Shown here: piece after piece, positions 1 through 9,087 of the stretch | How the letters are laid out: each line of letters begins with the position of its first letter | How positions within the stretch are numbered: position 1 is the stretch's first letter | Assembly: GCF_024585265.1 (NCBI RefSeq) | Contig: NZ_CP036533.1 | Span: 7,821,001-7,885,000 of the forward strand | Reading direction: 5' to 3' | Length of the DNA: 64,000 nt | Source: Bradyrhizobium sp. WBAH42 | GTDB lineage: Bacteria > Pseudomonadota > Alphaproteobacteria > Rhizobiales > Xanthobacteraceae | Translations under genes and position numbers: made by a program | The notes under the pieces: generated by a model | What the model saw: only the letters and a program-made list of their open reading frames with translations | Databases searched by the model: none | Told to the model about the DNA's origin: nothing

Positions 1-90
1 GTCTCAGGGTCGGCTAAGGGGCGAGCAGATGTGTATTTCATAGTGGCGAGGGACACATTGAGTCGCGGTAGCTGACCAACCAAGTGGAAG

Positions 91-267
91 TTACTTCGGC
101 TCTTGCCTGCCATCGAATTCGCGAGCGGCCAAGCTAAGCTCCAGCTCTCTGAGCTGTTCGAGCATGTGCTCTACAATCTCTTCGTAGTCAGATGGCGTGA
201 GGGAATGCACGCCGCGCAAAGCCATTTGGTTTTGAAGGATCATCGCCATCATGGCTTTAATGCTCAT
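91..267 (-). CDS. Small hypothetical protein (58 aa)
   Basis: This is a short minus-strand reading frame that starts MSIKAMMAMI and ends GRQEPK. It has protein-like composition, with a hydrophobic methionine-rich N-terminus followed by an acidic, leucine-rich helical stretch (YEEIVEHMLEQLRELEL) that could pair as a short coiled coil. I see no recognised domain or catalytic motif. An upstream in-frame ATG at 339 exists, but the internal ATG at 267 gives a more natural N-terminus. The Shine-Dalgarno sequence is weak. It lies next to other small genes of no recognised function. Existence as a gene is uncertain. Confidence 0.35.
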   Translation of the reverse strand: MSIKAMMAMILQNQMALRGVHSLTPSDYEEIVEHMLEQLRELELSLAAREFDGRQEPK

Positions 268-381
268 GGGCCTACATCCGGAAATCAGTACGTCATGAAA
301 TTCAATCGAAAGTAGATGCCAAATATTCCGCGCGCGCAATGCCCGTACAAGTACGGGAAATGCATCTGCGAGTGGCCCGCG

Positions 382-547
382 CTACTTCTTCAACAGCAGT
401 CCCAACGTTCGCGCCATGCGCCTGACCGATCCGGCGTGGCGGCCGAGTTCGGCGGCTATCCTCAATGCGCCAACGCCTTGCCGCGCCAGAACTAATCAAT
501 CGTCGGACCTCCTGGTCGGCCCACTGCTTTGGCTTCGGTGTTTTCAT
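382..547 (-). pseudogene. Frameshifted small helix-turn-helix-like protein
   Basis: The frame opens with MKTPKPKQWADQEVRRLI. It then needs a one-base shift near 488-495, where one base appears to be extra, to continue as VLARQGVGALRIAAELGRH and RRMARTLGLLLKK before the TAG at 382-384. The two halves together make a roughly 54-residue protein with a W-x-x-x-E...ELGR...VRRMARTLG pattern typical of small SANT/homeodomain-like DNA-binding proteins that I recall as common in Bradyrhizobium. The total of 166 nt is 55 codons plus one base, as expected for a single insertion. It is either a true pseudogene or a sequence error. Without the shift the protein loses its recognition-helix region. Confidence 0.6.
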
Positions 548-671
548 GATGCGGCGCTCGACCCGCACCAGTTAACCAGCGAGCGAAATTGCCGACACTT
601 GGGAAATTTACGTGGCCGCAGCATTCCTTCGCGGAAGCGCTCGCCCGCGTGCTCTCCGAAGTCGCGCGTGA

Positions 672-959
672 TCACCGCCGGACTGCGGTCTCCAAGAACT
701 CCTGCACAGAACTTGGCACGTCGTCGTACTCGGCAAAACGCCGACGTAGCTCGTCGGCAATATCCACCGTCACGTCGCGCGACCAGCCCTCGGCGGTGTT
801 GAACGCGACGATCCGCACTGGATGGCTATACTGGTCGTCCAGCAGACGGCGGAGAAGCGTCTCCCGGTCAGTGCCTTCTTCGTCAGCCTCGCACCAGGCG
901 CGCCCGAGCCTGCCAAAATCGTTCAGCACCAGATAGGTGTCGTGATCGACGTGCGGCAC
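672..959 (-). CDS. Hypothetical protein with conserved Bradyrhizobium-like sequence (95 aa)
   Basis: The protein starts at a GTG (957-959) giving (M)PHVDHDTYLVLNDFGRLG. A longer frame reaches an ATG at 989, but the conserved part begins here. It contains W/E/D-rich segments such as GRAWCEADEEGTD and the stretch VAFNTAEGWSRDVTVDIADE. It has no signal peptide or membrane segment and appears soluble and acidic. From memory it belongs to a small family of unknown function seen in Bradyrhizobium and relatives. No functional assignment is possible from sequence alone. It stands alone on the minus strand. Confidence 0.65.
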   Translation of the reverse strand: MPHVDHDTYLVLNDFGRLGRAWCEADEEGTDRETLLRRLLDDQYSHPVRIVAFNTAEGWSRDVTVDIADELRRRFAEYDDVPSSVQEFLETAVRR

Positions 960-1297
960 GATGGACGGGGAGCGAGGCATACACAGCAACTCACGCTGGG
1001 GACGAACGGAAGTTTACCGCGCTCGGGCCTCGCTGTGTAGCGGAGTGCGCTCGGAAATTCCGAGGTACAGGAGGCTGCCCCTGGGGACGCATTGCCCGGC
1101 GCCCGCTGGCAGGCCGGATGATGTCCCATCGGCTGGCCGAACCATGCTGATGCGATCTTGATGTCGGCTATCGGCCGTAGAGCGGACGCGGGCCGGGCTA
1201 CCCCCGACCGCCGCTTTTGACTCGAAGCGGTCATTTCTCTAGACAGGCCGCCTCGCCGGGGAAATGATGGAGCGCTAGGCGAACTGGGGCCGCCGTC
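960..1297. other. Intergenic stretch without a recognisable gene
   Basis: About 340 bases lie between a minus-strand hypothetical gene and the cyclase gene. I see no convincing coding frame, tRNA or repeat. It presumably carries the promoter of the cyclase gene, but no clear -35/-10 pair stands out. Confidence 0.4.
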
Positions 1298-4200
1298 ATG
1301 GACCTGGGAGGTTGGCTGCGGAGGCTTGGTCTCGAACAATATGAGGCAGCATTCCGCGAGAATGAGATCGACGATACAGTCCTGCCGAACCTCACGGCCG
1401 AGGACTTGAAGGATCTTGGTGTCGGAATTGTCGGGCATCGCCGCAAACTGCTCGACGCCATCGCCGCCTTGCGTGCTGCAGCGGGCGCACCGGTGCCCCT
1501 ATCCGACGCTTCTTCGGCAACATGCAAAGCCGCCAAGGACACCGCCGAGCGCCGCCAAGTCACCGTGATGTTCTCGGACCTAGTCGGTTCGACATCGCTC
1601 TCCGCACGTATGGACCCAGAAGACCTGCGCGAGATTATTTCGGCGTATCAAACGTGCATCGCCGATACGGTGCGCCGCTTCGGGGGCTTCGTTGCGAAGT
1701 ATATGGGCGACGGCGTACTGATCTATTTCGGCTACCCGCAGGCTCACGAGGACGACGCTGAGCGAGCCGTTCGCGCAGGATTGGACGCGATTGGCGCAAT
1801 TGGTGAGCTCAAGTTTTCAGTTCCACTGCAAACCCGCATCGGTATCGCGACGGGCCTGGTCGTCGTCGGCGACTTGATTGGCACGGGATCGGCACAGGAG
1901 CAGGCGATCGTTGGCGAGACCCCAAATCTTGCTGCACGGCTTCAGAACGTCGCCAAACCGAACGCGGTGGTCATAGCTGAGAGCACGCGGAGACTGCTCG
2001 GGAGCCTGTTCGATTTGGCGGACCTCGGATTGCAGGACCTCAAGGGCATCGATGCGCCGGCGCGAGCCTGGGCAGTGCTACAAGTGAGTTCGGTGGAAAG
2101 CCGTTTCGAGGCGCTCCACGGAAGTGGGCTGACCGAGTTAGTCGGACGGCGAGAAGAACTCGATCTGCTGCTACGGCGATGGCGGCGCGCGGCGAGCGGT
2201 GAAGGTCAGGTCGTACTGCTTGCTGGCGAGCCAGGTATCGGCAAGTCGCGATTGATCGCGGCGCTCCAGGAGCGACTTCAAATCGAGCTGCACACCAGCC
2301 TTAGGTACTTTTGCTCACCGCAGCGCGTCGACAGTGCGTTCTATCCGATCATTACACAGCTGGAGCGCGCTGCCGGTTTTTTGCGCGAAGATACGCCCGA
2401 GGCGCAGCTTGAGAAATTGGCAGCGCTGTTAGTGCAGGCATCACCGCCGCAAGAGGATCAGGCCTTGCTGGCAGAGCTGCTATCGATCCCGTTCAAAGGC
2501 CGTTTTCTGCCTCTCCAGCTAACGCCCAGAGGAAAAAAGGAAAAAACTTTCGAGGCGCTGCTTCGGCAGCTCCATGGCCTAGCGCAGCAACGACCGGTGT
2601 TGATGCTCTTTGAGGACGTGCACTGGATCGATCCCAGCTCGCGCGAACTGCTCGACCTTGTGCTCGAGCGGGTCCAGCATCTACCGGTGTTGCTCGTTAT
2701 TACATTCCGTCCCGAGTTCGAACGGATCTGGGCCGGACAAACGCACTTCACAATGCTGTCCCTCAGCCGGCTCGACCGGCGCGAGGGCGCTGCGTTGGTT
2801 CAGCAGCTCGTCGGCGCAGGAACGCTAACGAGTGATGTCGTTTCGGAGATTGTCGAGCGCACGGATGGGGTGCCGCTATTCCTCGAGGAGCTGACAAAGG
2901 TGGTGCTCGAGGCAGATGACCGCGGCGCCAGAACCGCGCTCGCGCATGTTTCGAGGACTGCGCTTGCCATTCCAGCCACTCTGCACGCCTCCCTGATGGC
3001 TCGCCTTGATCGGCTCGGTTCACCCGCCAGAGAGGTGGCGCAGGTGGGCGCGGCCATCGGTCGGGAGTTCTCCTACGAGCTATTACGGGCCGTAGCGCAG
3101 CGGAACTCAGCTGAGCTTGATGATGCGCTGGATCAGCTGGTATCTGCCGAACTGATTTTCCGGCGCGGAATGCCACCAGACGCGGAATACAGCTTTAAGC
3201 ACGCCTTAGTGCAGGATGCGGCCTACGGCACGCTGCTGCGGGGAGGCCGTCACAAGCTACATGCAGCCATTGGCAAAGCGCTCGAACTGCTCCTTCCCGA
3301 GCGTGCCAGCATCGAGCCCGAACTGTTGGCGCACCATTTCGCGGAGGCCGGACAGGCAGATACCGCCATTTCATATTGGTTGAAGGCCGGGCGGCGCGCG
3401 GCGGAGCGCTCTGCCGACCAGGAGGCCGTGCGTCATCTCAGGCGGGGCCTAGAGATGTTAACGACGCTGCCGCATTCGACGCAAAAGGATCAGCAAGAAC
3501 TCGAATTCCAGCTCGCGTTGGGCACGCCCTTGGCGGCTCAGCATGGGTATGGCAACCCGCTCGTCGGGGCTGCACGCGATCGCGCGATCGCCCTGTGTGA
3601 AAAGTTAGGCGACACGGAGAACCTGTTACCGAGCCTCTACGGGCAGTATGCCTACTGCATAGCGAGCGGCAGGATCCCGAAGGCACTTGAGTACTCGCAG
3701 CGCTGCCAATCGCTGGCCGCGCACACCGGCGACCGCGTGGCGCGACTGATCGCGCACCGCGCCATGGGCGCCTCGCTGCTTGAAATAGGTGAGTTCGAGG
3801 CCGCGAAAGCACAGCTGGAACAGATCCTTGCAATCGACAGAGTCGAAATGGACCAAGCTCTGTCGGTGCTTTACCTCGCGGATCCGCACTCGTCAGGTCT
3901 TGCCTATCTGGCATTGAGCCTGTGGGCCTTGGGGTACCCTGATCAGGCAGTCGCAGCACGCCAGAAGGCATTTGAACATGCCATCAGCGCAAACCACGCG
4001 AACACGAGCGGCATCGTTGGCATCTATGCTGGCGCACAGTTGTCCGTGTTGCTCGGCAAGATGGCCGACGTTAATAACTACGTTGAAAACCTGAGCGCAC
4101 AACTTGGATCGCGCGTGCCGCTCTGGGCCATTAGTTGCGGTCAAATACTGAGCGGCTGGGCAATCGGGTGTGCAGAGCAGCTGGAAGGCGGCATTGCTCT

Positions 4201-4645
4201 AATGAAACAGGGAATACATGCCGCCGAACAACAGGTTCGATTTCATTCTCCGCACTACCATTCACTCCTTGCGGTCCTGCAAGCACGCGCAGGAGATATG
4301 CAGGGTAGCCTGAGCACGATCAAAAAAGCCACCGAGCTGATAGCCGAAACAGGCGAATACCTCTGGCAAGCCGACGTGTTGAGAATTGAAGGCGAACTCC
4401 AATTGCTTTTCGGTGCATCCATGGAAGCGGAAGCAAGCCTTGTTCAAGCTCTCGAACTCGCCCGCAAGCAGCGGGCAAGATCATTCGAGCTGCGCGTCGC
4501 TATGAGCATGGCGCGGCTCTGGCGCGATCGAGGCAAGGGAAACGAGGGCCGCGAGCTGCTTGCGCCGATCTACGACTGGTTCAACGAAGGGTTTGATACC
4601 CGCGATTTGAAAGAAGCGAAGGCTCTGCTCGAGGAACTCACGTGA
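1298..4645 (+). CDS. SAM domain-adenylate/guanylate cyclase-AAA ATPase-TPR protein
   Basis: This 1115-residue protein has four modules. A SAM domain covers about 1-62 (WLRRLGLEQYEAAFRENEID). A class III nucleotidyl cyclase domain covers about 85-265, with metal-binding Asp in VMFSDLVGSTSLS and the GD loop in AKYMGDGVLIYFG. An AAA/STAND-type ATPase follows, with Walker A GEPGIGKSR near 310 and Walker B LMLFEDVHWID near 435. A long alpha-helical TPR-like C-terminal half completes it. Such proteins are common in rhizobia as predicted signal-transducing cyclases that sense through protein-protein contacts; the substrate (ATP or GTP) cannot be fixed here. It has no transmembrane segment, so it is likely cytosolic. 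It is a single-gene unit. The ATG at 1298 is the first residue of the conserved SAM domain. Confidence 0.92.
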   Translation: MDLGGWLRRLGLEQYEAAFRENEIDDTVLPNLTAEDLKDLGVGIVGHRRKLLDAIAALRAAAGAPVPLSDASSATCKAAKDTAERRQVTVMFSDLVGSTSLSARMDPEDLREIISAYQTCIADTVRRFGGFVAKYMGDGVLIYFGYPQAHEDDAERAVRAGLDAIGAIGELKFSVPLQTRIGIATGLVVVGDLIGTGSAQEQAIVGETPNLAARLQNVAKPNAVVIAESTRRLLGSLFDLADLGLQDLKGIDAPARAWAVLQVSSVESRFEALHGSGLTELVGRREELDLLLRRWRRAASGEGQVVLLAGEPGIGKSRLIAALQERLQIELHTSLRYFCSPQRVDSAFYPIITQLERAAGFLREDTPEAQLEKLAALLVQASPPQEDQALLAELLSIPFKGRFLPLQLTPRGKKEKTFEALLRQLHGLAQQRPVLMLFEDVHWIDPSSRELLDLVLERVQHLPVLLVITFRPEFERIWAGQTHFTMLSLSRLDRREGAALVQQLVGAGTLTSDVVSEIVERTDGVPLFLEELTKVVLEADDRGARTALAHVSRTALAIPATLHASLMARLDRLGSPAREVAQVGAAIGREFSYELLRAVAQRNSAELDDALDQLVSAELIFRRGMPPDAEYSFKHALVQDAAYGTLLRGGRHKLHAAIGKALELLLPERASIEPELLAHHFAEAGQADTAISYWLKAGRRAAERSADQEAVRHLRRGLEMLTTLPHSTQKDQQELEFQLALGTPLAAQHGYGNPLVGAARDRAIALCEKLGDTENLLPSLYGQYAYCIASGRIPKALEYSQRCQSLAAHTGDRVARLIAHRAMGASLLEIGEFEAAKAQLEQILAIDRVEMDQALSVLYLADPHSSGLAYLALSLWALGYPDQAVAARQKAFEHAISANHANTSGIVGIYAGAQLSVLLGKMADVNNYVENLSAQLGSRVPLWAISCGQILSGWAIGCAEQLEGGIALMKQGIHAAEQQVRFHSPHYHSLLAVLQARAGDMQGSLSTIKKATELIAETGEYLWQADVLRIEGELQLLFGASMEAEASLVQALELARKQRARSFELRVAMSMARLWRDRGKGNEGRELLAPIYDWFNEGFDTRDLKEAKALLEELT

Positions 4646-4982
4646 AAGGCGAAGACCTGCGAGTTCCAGTGATGGCCCTAAGCTGAACAACGCAGCACCG
4701 GCCGCCTACGTCGGCTGTCGGCCGGAAACCGGACGAGTACGATCGTCGCGGCGACCGTCGCTCCGGCCTCGGATCCTTCCTTCACACTCCGGGTGACGAT
4801 CTGACGATCCAGAGCGTTTGCCGTCGGGCAGGGGACGCTGCAGCCTCTAGGAGCTTCGTCCATTGGCGTCATCACCTAGGGCGACCTATAGCTTCCGAGA
4901 AGAGCTGCTATCGGAAGTGACGATTTCCACGAATTCAATGATCAAGGAGGCGACCTACAAACTCAGAGCTTTCACGAAGGGA

Positions 4983-5065
4983 GTCATTTGGGCGACTGAT
5001 AAGGTTTGGTCGCAAATGGAGTCAGTTGGCGGACTGATAAGATAATATGCGAAAGCTTATCAGTC
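4983..5065. repeat. GATAAG repeat locus A: two tandem units plus hairpin
   Basis: Two degenerate units with GATAAG at 4998-5003 and 5036-5041 (38 nt apart) are preceded by GTCATTTGGGCGACT and GTCAGTTGGCGGACT. The second unit forms an inverted repeat, GACTGATAAG (5032-5041) against CTTATCAGTC (5056-5065) with a 14-nt loop. The segment CAAATGGAGTCAG is shared with locus B at 8493-8505. The remainder of 4646-5109 shows no gene. Confidence 0.7.
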
Positions 5066-5109
5066 GGGGCCGGGTGGCTTGCGACTGGGTCATTTCTCAA
5101 ACTCACAAA

Positions 5110-5844
5110 TCAGGGGAAGCTCTTGGGATTTCGCGGTGTTGCAGGCTCGGGCTTCAGTTGAAACTTCAATCCATCGCTGTTGAGAAAGAATAGGGGCCCC
5201 GACAGTACCGTACCAAATGCCGCCGCCGTGAGGGGGCCCCCGAAGCAAGCTCCTGTATCGACGTTGACGCGATTGGCTTGAACGTCGGGAGCACGCGTTG
5301 CCGTCGGCGTATGGCCGTGGACCACGAGAGCACCGTGCCACAGCCTCGAGGACAGGAACGGCTCACGTATCCACAACATGTCGTCTCTGGACTGGGCCTC
5401 CAAGGCGACACCGGGTCTTACTCCGGCATGAACGAACAACCTGTGCTCGTCGCGAACTTGAAGAGGCAACGCCCTCATCCACGCGAGGTGCTCTGCCGGG
5501 AGATCGGATGGGTCGTCCTTGCCGTAGGCCTCCAGTGTCTGCTCGCCGCCGTTCGCCCACCACTGAATGATCTCGGCATCGGAGCGGCTCCTATCCGCGG
5601 CGCGGCAAAGCATGTGGTCGTGATTCCCCATGAGGCAACGGAATCTCGACGGGGCGCTGGCCTGCTCTCGCATCAGATAGGCTATCACCTGGTTGGAGGC
5701 AGGCCCTCTATCGACGTAGTCGCCCAGGAAGAGGAAGTCGTGCTCAATGTCGCGGGCGCTCTTTCGGCAGGCGTCGAGCAGAGACCTGAGCTCCTCGAAG
5801 CATCCATGGATGTCTCCAACCGCGAAGGTCATGCGTTCGTTCAT
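5110..5844 (-). CDS. Serine/threonine protein phosphatase (PPP family metallophosphoesterase)
   Basis: The 244-residue protein carries the full PPP signature: GDIHG near residue 9, GDYVDRGP near 42 and GNHD near 70, followed by the downstream metal-ligand histidines in VHAGV and VVHGHT. This family binds two metal ions and removes phosphate from Ser/Thr residues or small phospho-compounds; bacterial members of this size resemble the lambda/PrpA type. The ATG at 5844 gives MNERMTFAVGDIHG. A TTG at 5862 is also in frame but less likely. It is a monocistronic minus-strand gene that diverges from the MBL-fold gene at 5996. The physiological substrate is unknown. Confidence 0.9.
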   Translation of the reverse strand: MNERMTFAVGDIHGCFEELRSLLDACRKSARDIEHDFLFLGDYVDRGPASNQVIAYLMREQASAPSRFRCLMGNHDHMLCRAADRSRSDAEIIQWWANGGEQTLEAYGKDDPSDLPAEHLAWMRALPLQVRDEHRLFVHAGVRPGVALEAQSRDDMLWIREPFLSSRLWHGALVVHGHTPTATRAPDVQANRVNVDTGACFGGPLTAAAFGTVLSGPLFFLNSDGLKFQLKPEPATPRNPKSFP

Positions 5845-5995
5845 ATTGACCGTCCATTGCAAATCAATCTAGTTGACATCAACAGGGGCGCTTCGCCACG
5901 CAGAATATTTTTTGCAAATGTTCCATAATGTGTAAATTTCTCGGGGCCTCGATTGAATATAGGGAGATTGGAATGGGCGGGGGCGAGGTCGCGTA

Positions 5996-7249
5996 GTGAG
6001 ATTGCGAATCCATCGGGGGACGCGGGAGATTGGCGGCACCTGTATCGAATTGGAGAGCGAGGGGACCCGAATCCTGCTTGATCTAGGTCTTCCGCTGAAC
6101 GCCAAGGACCTTGCTTCCACACCGCTGCCCGACGTCGATGGGCTTTCCGCCCCCAGTGGCAGCCTTCTCGGTATCGTCCTGTCGCACGGTCATCGAGACC
6201 ATTGGGGTTTGGTGCCAAAGGTAAACCCCGCGATTCCACTCATCATGGGGCAAGAGACAGAGAGCATCATCCGGGCGGCCGCCGATTTCGTTTCCGATGC
6301 CGTCGCCTTGAAGGCAAGTCATCACCTCGAGCATCGCAAGCCAATCCAGCTTGGCCCCTTCACCATCATGCCCCGGCTCGTGGATCATTCGGGCTTCGAT
6401 GCTTACGCTATAGAAATTTCGTCCGGCGGCAAGCGGGTGTTCTATTCCGGCGATCTGCGCGCTCACGGCCGCAAGCGCAAGCTGTTCGACGCGCTGATCA
6501 GCGATCCGCCCCGCGACATCGACCTCATGTTGATGGAAGGATCGAGCCTCGGCCGCTTGGCTGATGACGCGACGTTCCCGTCCGAGGAGGACCTGGAGGA
6601 GACGTTCGTCACGCGATTCGAGCAGACCGAAGGCTTCGCCCTGGTCGCCTGCTCGGCCCAGAACATCGACCGGGTGGTCACGGTCTATCGCGCGGCAAAA
6701 CGAACCGGCCGCAGCCTCCTCATCGATGCCTATGCCGCCGAGGTGCTGAAGGCCACGGGGCGCGACAGCATTCCCCAGCCCACGCCGGGATGGTCAAATC
6801 TCGCGGTCTATATCCCGCAGAGGCAGCGCGTTCAGTTGAAAGCCAAGGGAATCGCTGCCCTGGTCGATAGCTACCGCGGCTTTCGGGTTTGGCCCGGGCA
6901 GCTCGCCGAAAGTGCGCCGCGCTCGGTCATGCTGCTTCGGGGGTGGATGATTTCCGATCTCGAGCGGGCAGGCGCGCTCAAGGGCGCGCGGGTGTTGTGG
7001 TCGCAATGGGACGGCTATCTGGCCGAGGGCCAGTCCGGAGCGGCCTTGAAGGCCGACTGCGAGCGCCGCGGTATCCCATTCGAAACGGTACACACCTCGG
7101 GACACGCCAGCCCGACTGACCTGAAGCGCCTTGCCACCGCCGTCGCGGCGAAGCGCCTGATCCCCATCCATACATTTGAACGGCTACGGTTTCCGGATCT
7201 CTTTAACAACGTGGAATTGGCGAACGATGGCGAATGGATTGACGTCTGA
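5996..7249 (+). CDS. MBL-fold metallo-hydrolase, RNase J/beta-CASP-like
   Basis: This 417-residue metallo-beta-lactamase-fold protein has the zinc-binding motif HGHRDH at residues 64-69, further ligands around RLVDHSGFDA and YSGDLRAHGR, and a late IHTFE motif. The order and spacing resemble RNase J-type hydrolases with an inserted beta-CASP-like module, so a nucleic-acid or phosphodiester substrate is likely but not shown. Translation starts at GTG 5996, immediately giving RLRIHRGTREIGGTCIEL, the usual N-terminal strand of this group, with a GGGCGAGG element upstream. Its 3' end overlaps the next gene by 23 nt, so the two are probably translated together. The pairing with a PD-(D/E)XK-like protein suggests a DNA- or RNA-processing module. 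Confidence 0.85.
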   Translation: MRLRIHRGTREIGGTCIELESEGTRILLDLGLPLNAKDLASTPLPDVDGLSAPSGSLLGIVLSHGHRDHWGLVPKVNPAIPLIMGQETESIIRAAADFVSDAVALKASHHLEHRKPIQLGPFTIMPRLVDHSGFDAYAIEISSGGKRVFYSGDLRAHGRKRKLFDALISDPPRDIDLMLMEGSSLGRLADDATFPSEEDLEETFVTRFEQTEGFALVACSAQNIDRVVTVYRAAKRTGRSLLIDAYAAEVLKATGRDSIPQPTPGWSNLAVYIPQRQRVQLKAKGIAALVDSYRGFRVWPGQLAESAPRSVMLLRGWMISDLERAGALKGARVLWSQWDGYLAEGQSGAALKADCERRGIPFETVHTSGHASPTDLKRLATAVAAKRLIPIHTFERLRFPDLFNNVELANDGEWIDV

Positions 7250-8231
7250 ACTGAACTTCCTCAAGCGCGGCCTGTCCAATTCGCAAATGGCAGGTTTGAA
7301 AGGGCTCGCAGATAAGACGGATGACAACTGGTGGAAGGAGGTTCTGGAGAGCAAGGATCTCTTGCTAGCAGTCCGAAACGGATACTTAAATGCCTATGTC
7401 AAAGGTCAGAGCGTCTTCAAGATTGCCTTTGGGAAAGGCAGCAGCGGCAGCGAGCCCCGCCTTGCGATCCATTACAAGTACCTGGTGAAGCCGGACCTTG
7501 AGAAAAAGGATCCGTATGTGTCGTTCAATGGATCGAAGTTTGATATCGAGCCCGAAGACATCATCAACACCGAGTACGAGTCAAAGCTTACCTTGCGTCA
7601 ACTCATCAAGACGGCTGCTCGATTTGCGGGGCCCGAGAAAAGCGGCGTGCACAAGATCGCCAGGAAGGAGCCGAGGGTCGTCGATCTCGAGGTTGCCTTC
7701 ACGAGGGCGGGAGAGAACGGCGATCTATCTGCGCCACGGATGGATATCGCCGTATTGGTACCGACGGAATCGGGTGGAGCGGAGCTGGTCTTCTGCGAGG
7801 CGAAATGCGCAGACAATCCTGAATTGTGGGGCCTGGAAAAGCTTCCTAAGGGAACAAAAAGTCTGCCCCCGCAAGAGCGTTCCACTGCCGTGATCGCCCA
7901 GATCAGGAAGTATGAGCAGTTCATTCAGGCTAAGGAGAACGAGCAAAGATTGATCGATGCCTATGTCAGGGTCTGCAAAAATCTGGCGGACATCAGCGAC
8001 CAAAGCCCGGCGCGGCAGGTCGATGACCTCGTCAGGCAGGTGGGAGACGGGAGGTTAAAACTGTCAATCCATCGCAACGTTTATCTCCTGGTCTACGATT
8101 TCGGCCAGGACGAGAAGGACGGCCGGATCAAGAGAAAGCGGCTGCAGCTGGAAGAGGCCGGGGTAAAGATCATCGCCAAGGGCAAGCCCGAGGACTTCCA
8201 ATTGGCGAATGACATATTGCGGATGCGATGA
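7227..8231 (+). CDS. Hypothetical protein with PD-(D/E)XK nuclease-like motif
   Basis: The 334-residue protein starts at ATG 7227 (MANGLTSELNFLKRGL) inside the end of the MBL gene. Its central part reads MDIAVLVPT ... LVFCEAKCADN, giving Asp173, Glu191 and Lys193. This matches the D-(x)n-E-x-K core of PD-(D/E)XK nucleases, with a hydrophobic beta-strand on each side. The N-terminal part is basic and helical; no helicase or methylase domain is present. I do not recognise a named family. Overlap with the MBL gene upstream and a 4-nt gap to the decayed gene downstream indicate one operon. Function as a nuclease in a defence or repair module is inference only. Confidence 0.75.
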   Translation: MANGLTSELNFLKRGLSNSQMAGLKGLADKTDDNWWKEVLESKDLLLAVRNGYLNAYVKGQSVFKIAFGKGSSGSEPRLAIHYKYLVKPDLEKKDPYVSFNGSKFDIEPEDIINTEYESKLTLRQLIKTAARFAGPEKSGVHKIARKEPRVVDLEVAFTRAGENGDLSAPRMDIAVLVPTESGGAELVFCEAKCADNPELWGLEKLPKGTKSLPPQERSTAVIAQIRKYEQFIQAKENEQRLIDAYVRVCKNLADISDQSPARQVDDLVRQVGDGRLKLSIHRNVYLLVYDFGQDEKDGRIKRKRLQLEEAGVKIIAKGKPEDFQLANDILRMR

Positions 8232-8235
8232 GGCA

Positions 8236-8460
8236 GTGGATTGGTTCGAACGATTGACGGGTTTCCGCGAGGGCAGCTACGCCGATACCCGTGCCAAGCT
8301 CAGGGTGGAGGGAGACAAGCTCCGGTCTCTTGTCAACGGCAAGAGCTACGGCATCGGCGAGCTCGTGTCCCCTGCAGACGTTCCGTGAGCGCGTGATGTC
8401 TCTCGGCGGCCGGACAGGACGGCTGATACTGGCAGCGGTCAGCGGCGACGTGCGACGATG
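8236..8460 (+). pseudogene. Truncated and frameshifted third gene of the MBL/nuclease operon
   Basis: A GTG at 8236, four bases after the preceding stop, opens VDWFERLTGFREGSYADTR and KLRVEGDKLRSLVNGKSYGI, and then meets TGA at 8386. Deleting one C near 8368-8372 restores the frame to LQTFRERVMSLGG and LILAAVSGDVRR, after which the sequence runs into the GATAAG repeat array and similarity to a protein stops. I recall longer bacterial proteins beginning like this (DWFERLTGF...SLVNGKSYGIG), so this is probably the N-terminal third of a once longer gene. Both the frameshift and the truncation would inactivate it. The family function is not known to me. Confidence 0.6.
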
Positions 8461-8468
8461 CAGGCTTA

Positions 8469-8571
8469 GTCGCGTAATGATAAGAAAACTACCAAATGGA
8501 GTCAGCTCGCGAGTGATAAGGTTCCGTACGAAGCGCTGTCAGCTCGGCGACCGATAAGGAAACTGCCGAGC
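8469..8571. repeat. GATAAG repeat locus B: three tandem degenerate units
   Basis: GATAAG cores lie at 8479-8484, 8515-8520 and 8553-8558, spaced 36 and 38 nt. The second and third are each preceded by GTCAGCTCG. The units share CAAATGGAGTCAG with locus A. The array begins where the broken gene at 8236 loses protein similarity, so it may mark a recombination or insertion junction. Confidence 0.65.
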
Positions 8572-8602
8572 CGCATCGCGGCGCTCACGCATGTGACTTT
8601 TC

Positions 8603-8788
8603 TCAACGAGCAAGTTCGGCATGTTTGGTTGCAGCGTCGTAGATCTTAATCTGAATCGACGGAAATCGATCCTTTAGCTCGACAGCCGCCTTGCGCGCGC
8701 CTTCTCTGGTGAGAAAAATCGTTTTAGCGTGTCCGTCCACGATAATCGCGAATCCTTCGAGCGGAAGGTCGTGCAAGCGCTGATGCAT
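8603..8788 (-). CDS. Small hypothetical protein (61 aa)
   Basis: This is a compact minus-strand gene whose product begins MHQRLHDLPLEGFAII. It alternates hydrophobic strands (GFAIIVDGHAKTIFLT) with a charged helix (REGARKAAVELKDRF) and a final strand (IQIKIYDA). The strand-helix-strand layout and Bradyrhizobium-like sequence argue for a real folded small protein. It has no Cys, signal peptide or membrane helix, and no function is recognised. It is isolated between the repeat array and a 300-base non-coding stretch. Confidence 0.55.
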   Translation of the reverse strand: MHQRLHDLPLEGFAIIVDGHAKTIFLTREGARKAAVELKDRFPSIQIKIYDAATKHAELAR

Positions 8789-9087
8789 GTAATGAATCCC
8801 CCTAGACTGAGATTTGGCGTGAGTCGCGAGCGGATTTCAAGCGGCGGAGCCGTCCGGCATTCTACGGCTCAGACAGCCGTGATTGGCGATAGGTCAGTGG
8901 CAGCGAGTCAAGTTTGGAAGGTGCCGCGGATCCGAGAACATTGCAAGAAGCCCAATGCGAGTCGCGGCAGGCGCAGCGTTTAGGTAATGTCGGACTGTGC
9001 TACAAGGTTCGGGCATTTTCTGATTGGCTATTTGTTATAGGTGTTTGCCGCTAGCGACGCCTGCTCGTTCAACGGAAGATGGCCAGA
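8789..9087. other. Intergenic stretch, nothing recognised
   Basis: Roughly 300 bases with no convincing gene, repeat or RNA. The part just before 9088 contains GGAAG (9074-9078), the likely ribosome binding site of the following gene. Confidence 0.4.

Noticed and set aside
8469..8571. GATAAG tandem units as a CRISPR array
   Set aside because: Only three degenerate units with irregular 36-38 nt spacing and no conserved repeat/spacer alternation, and no cas gene nearby.
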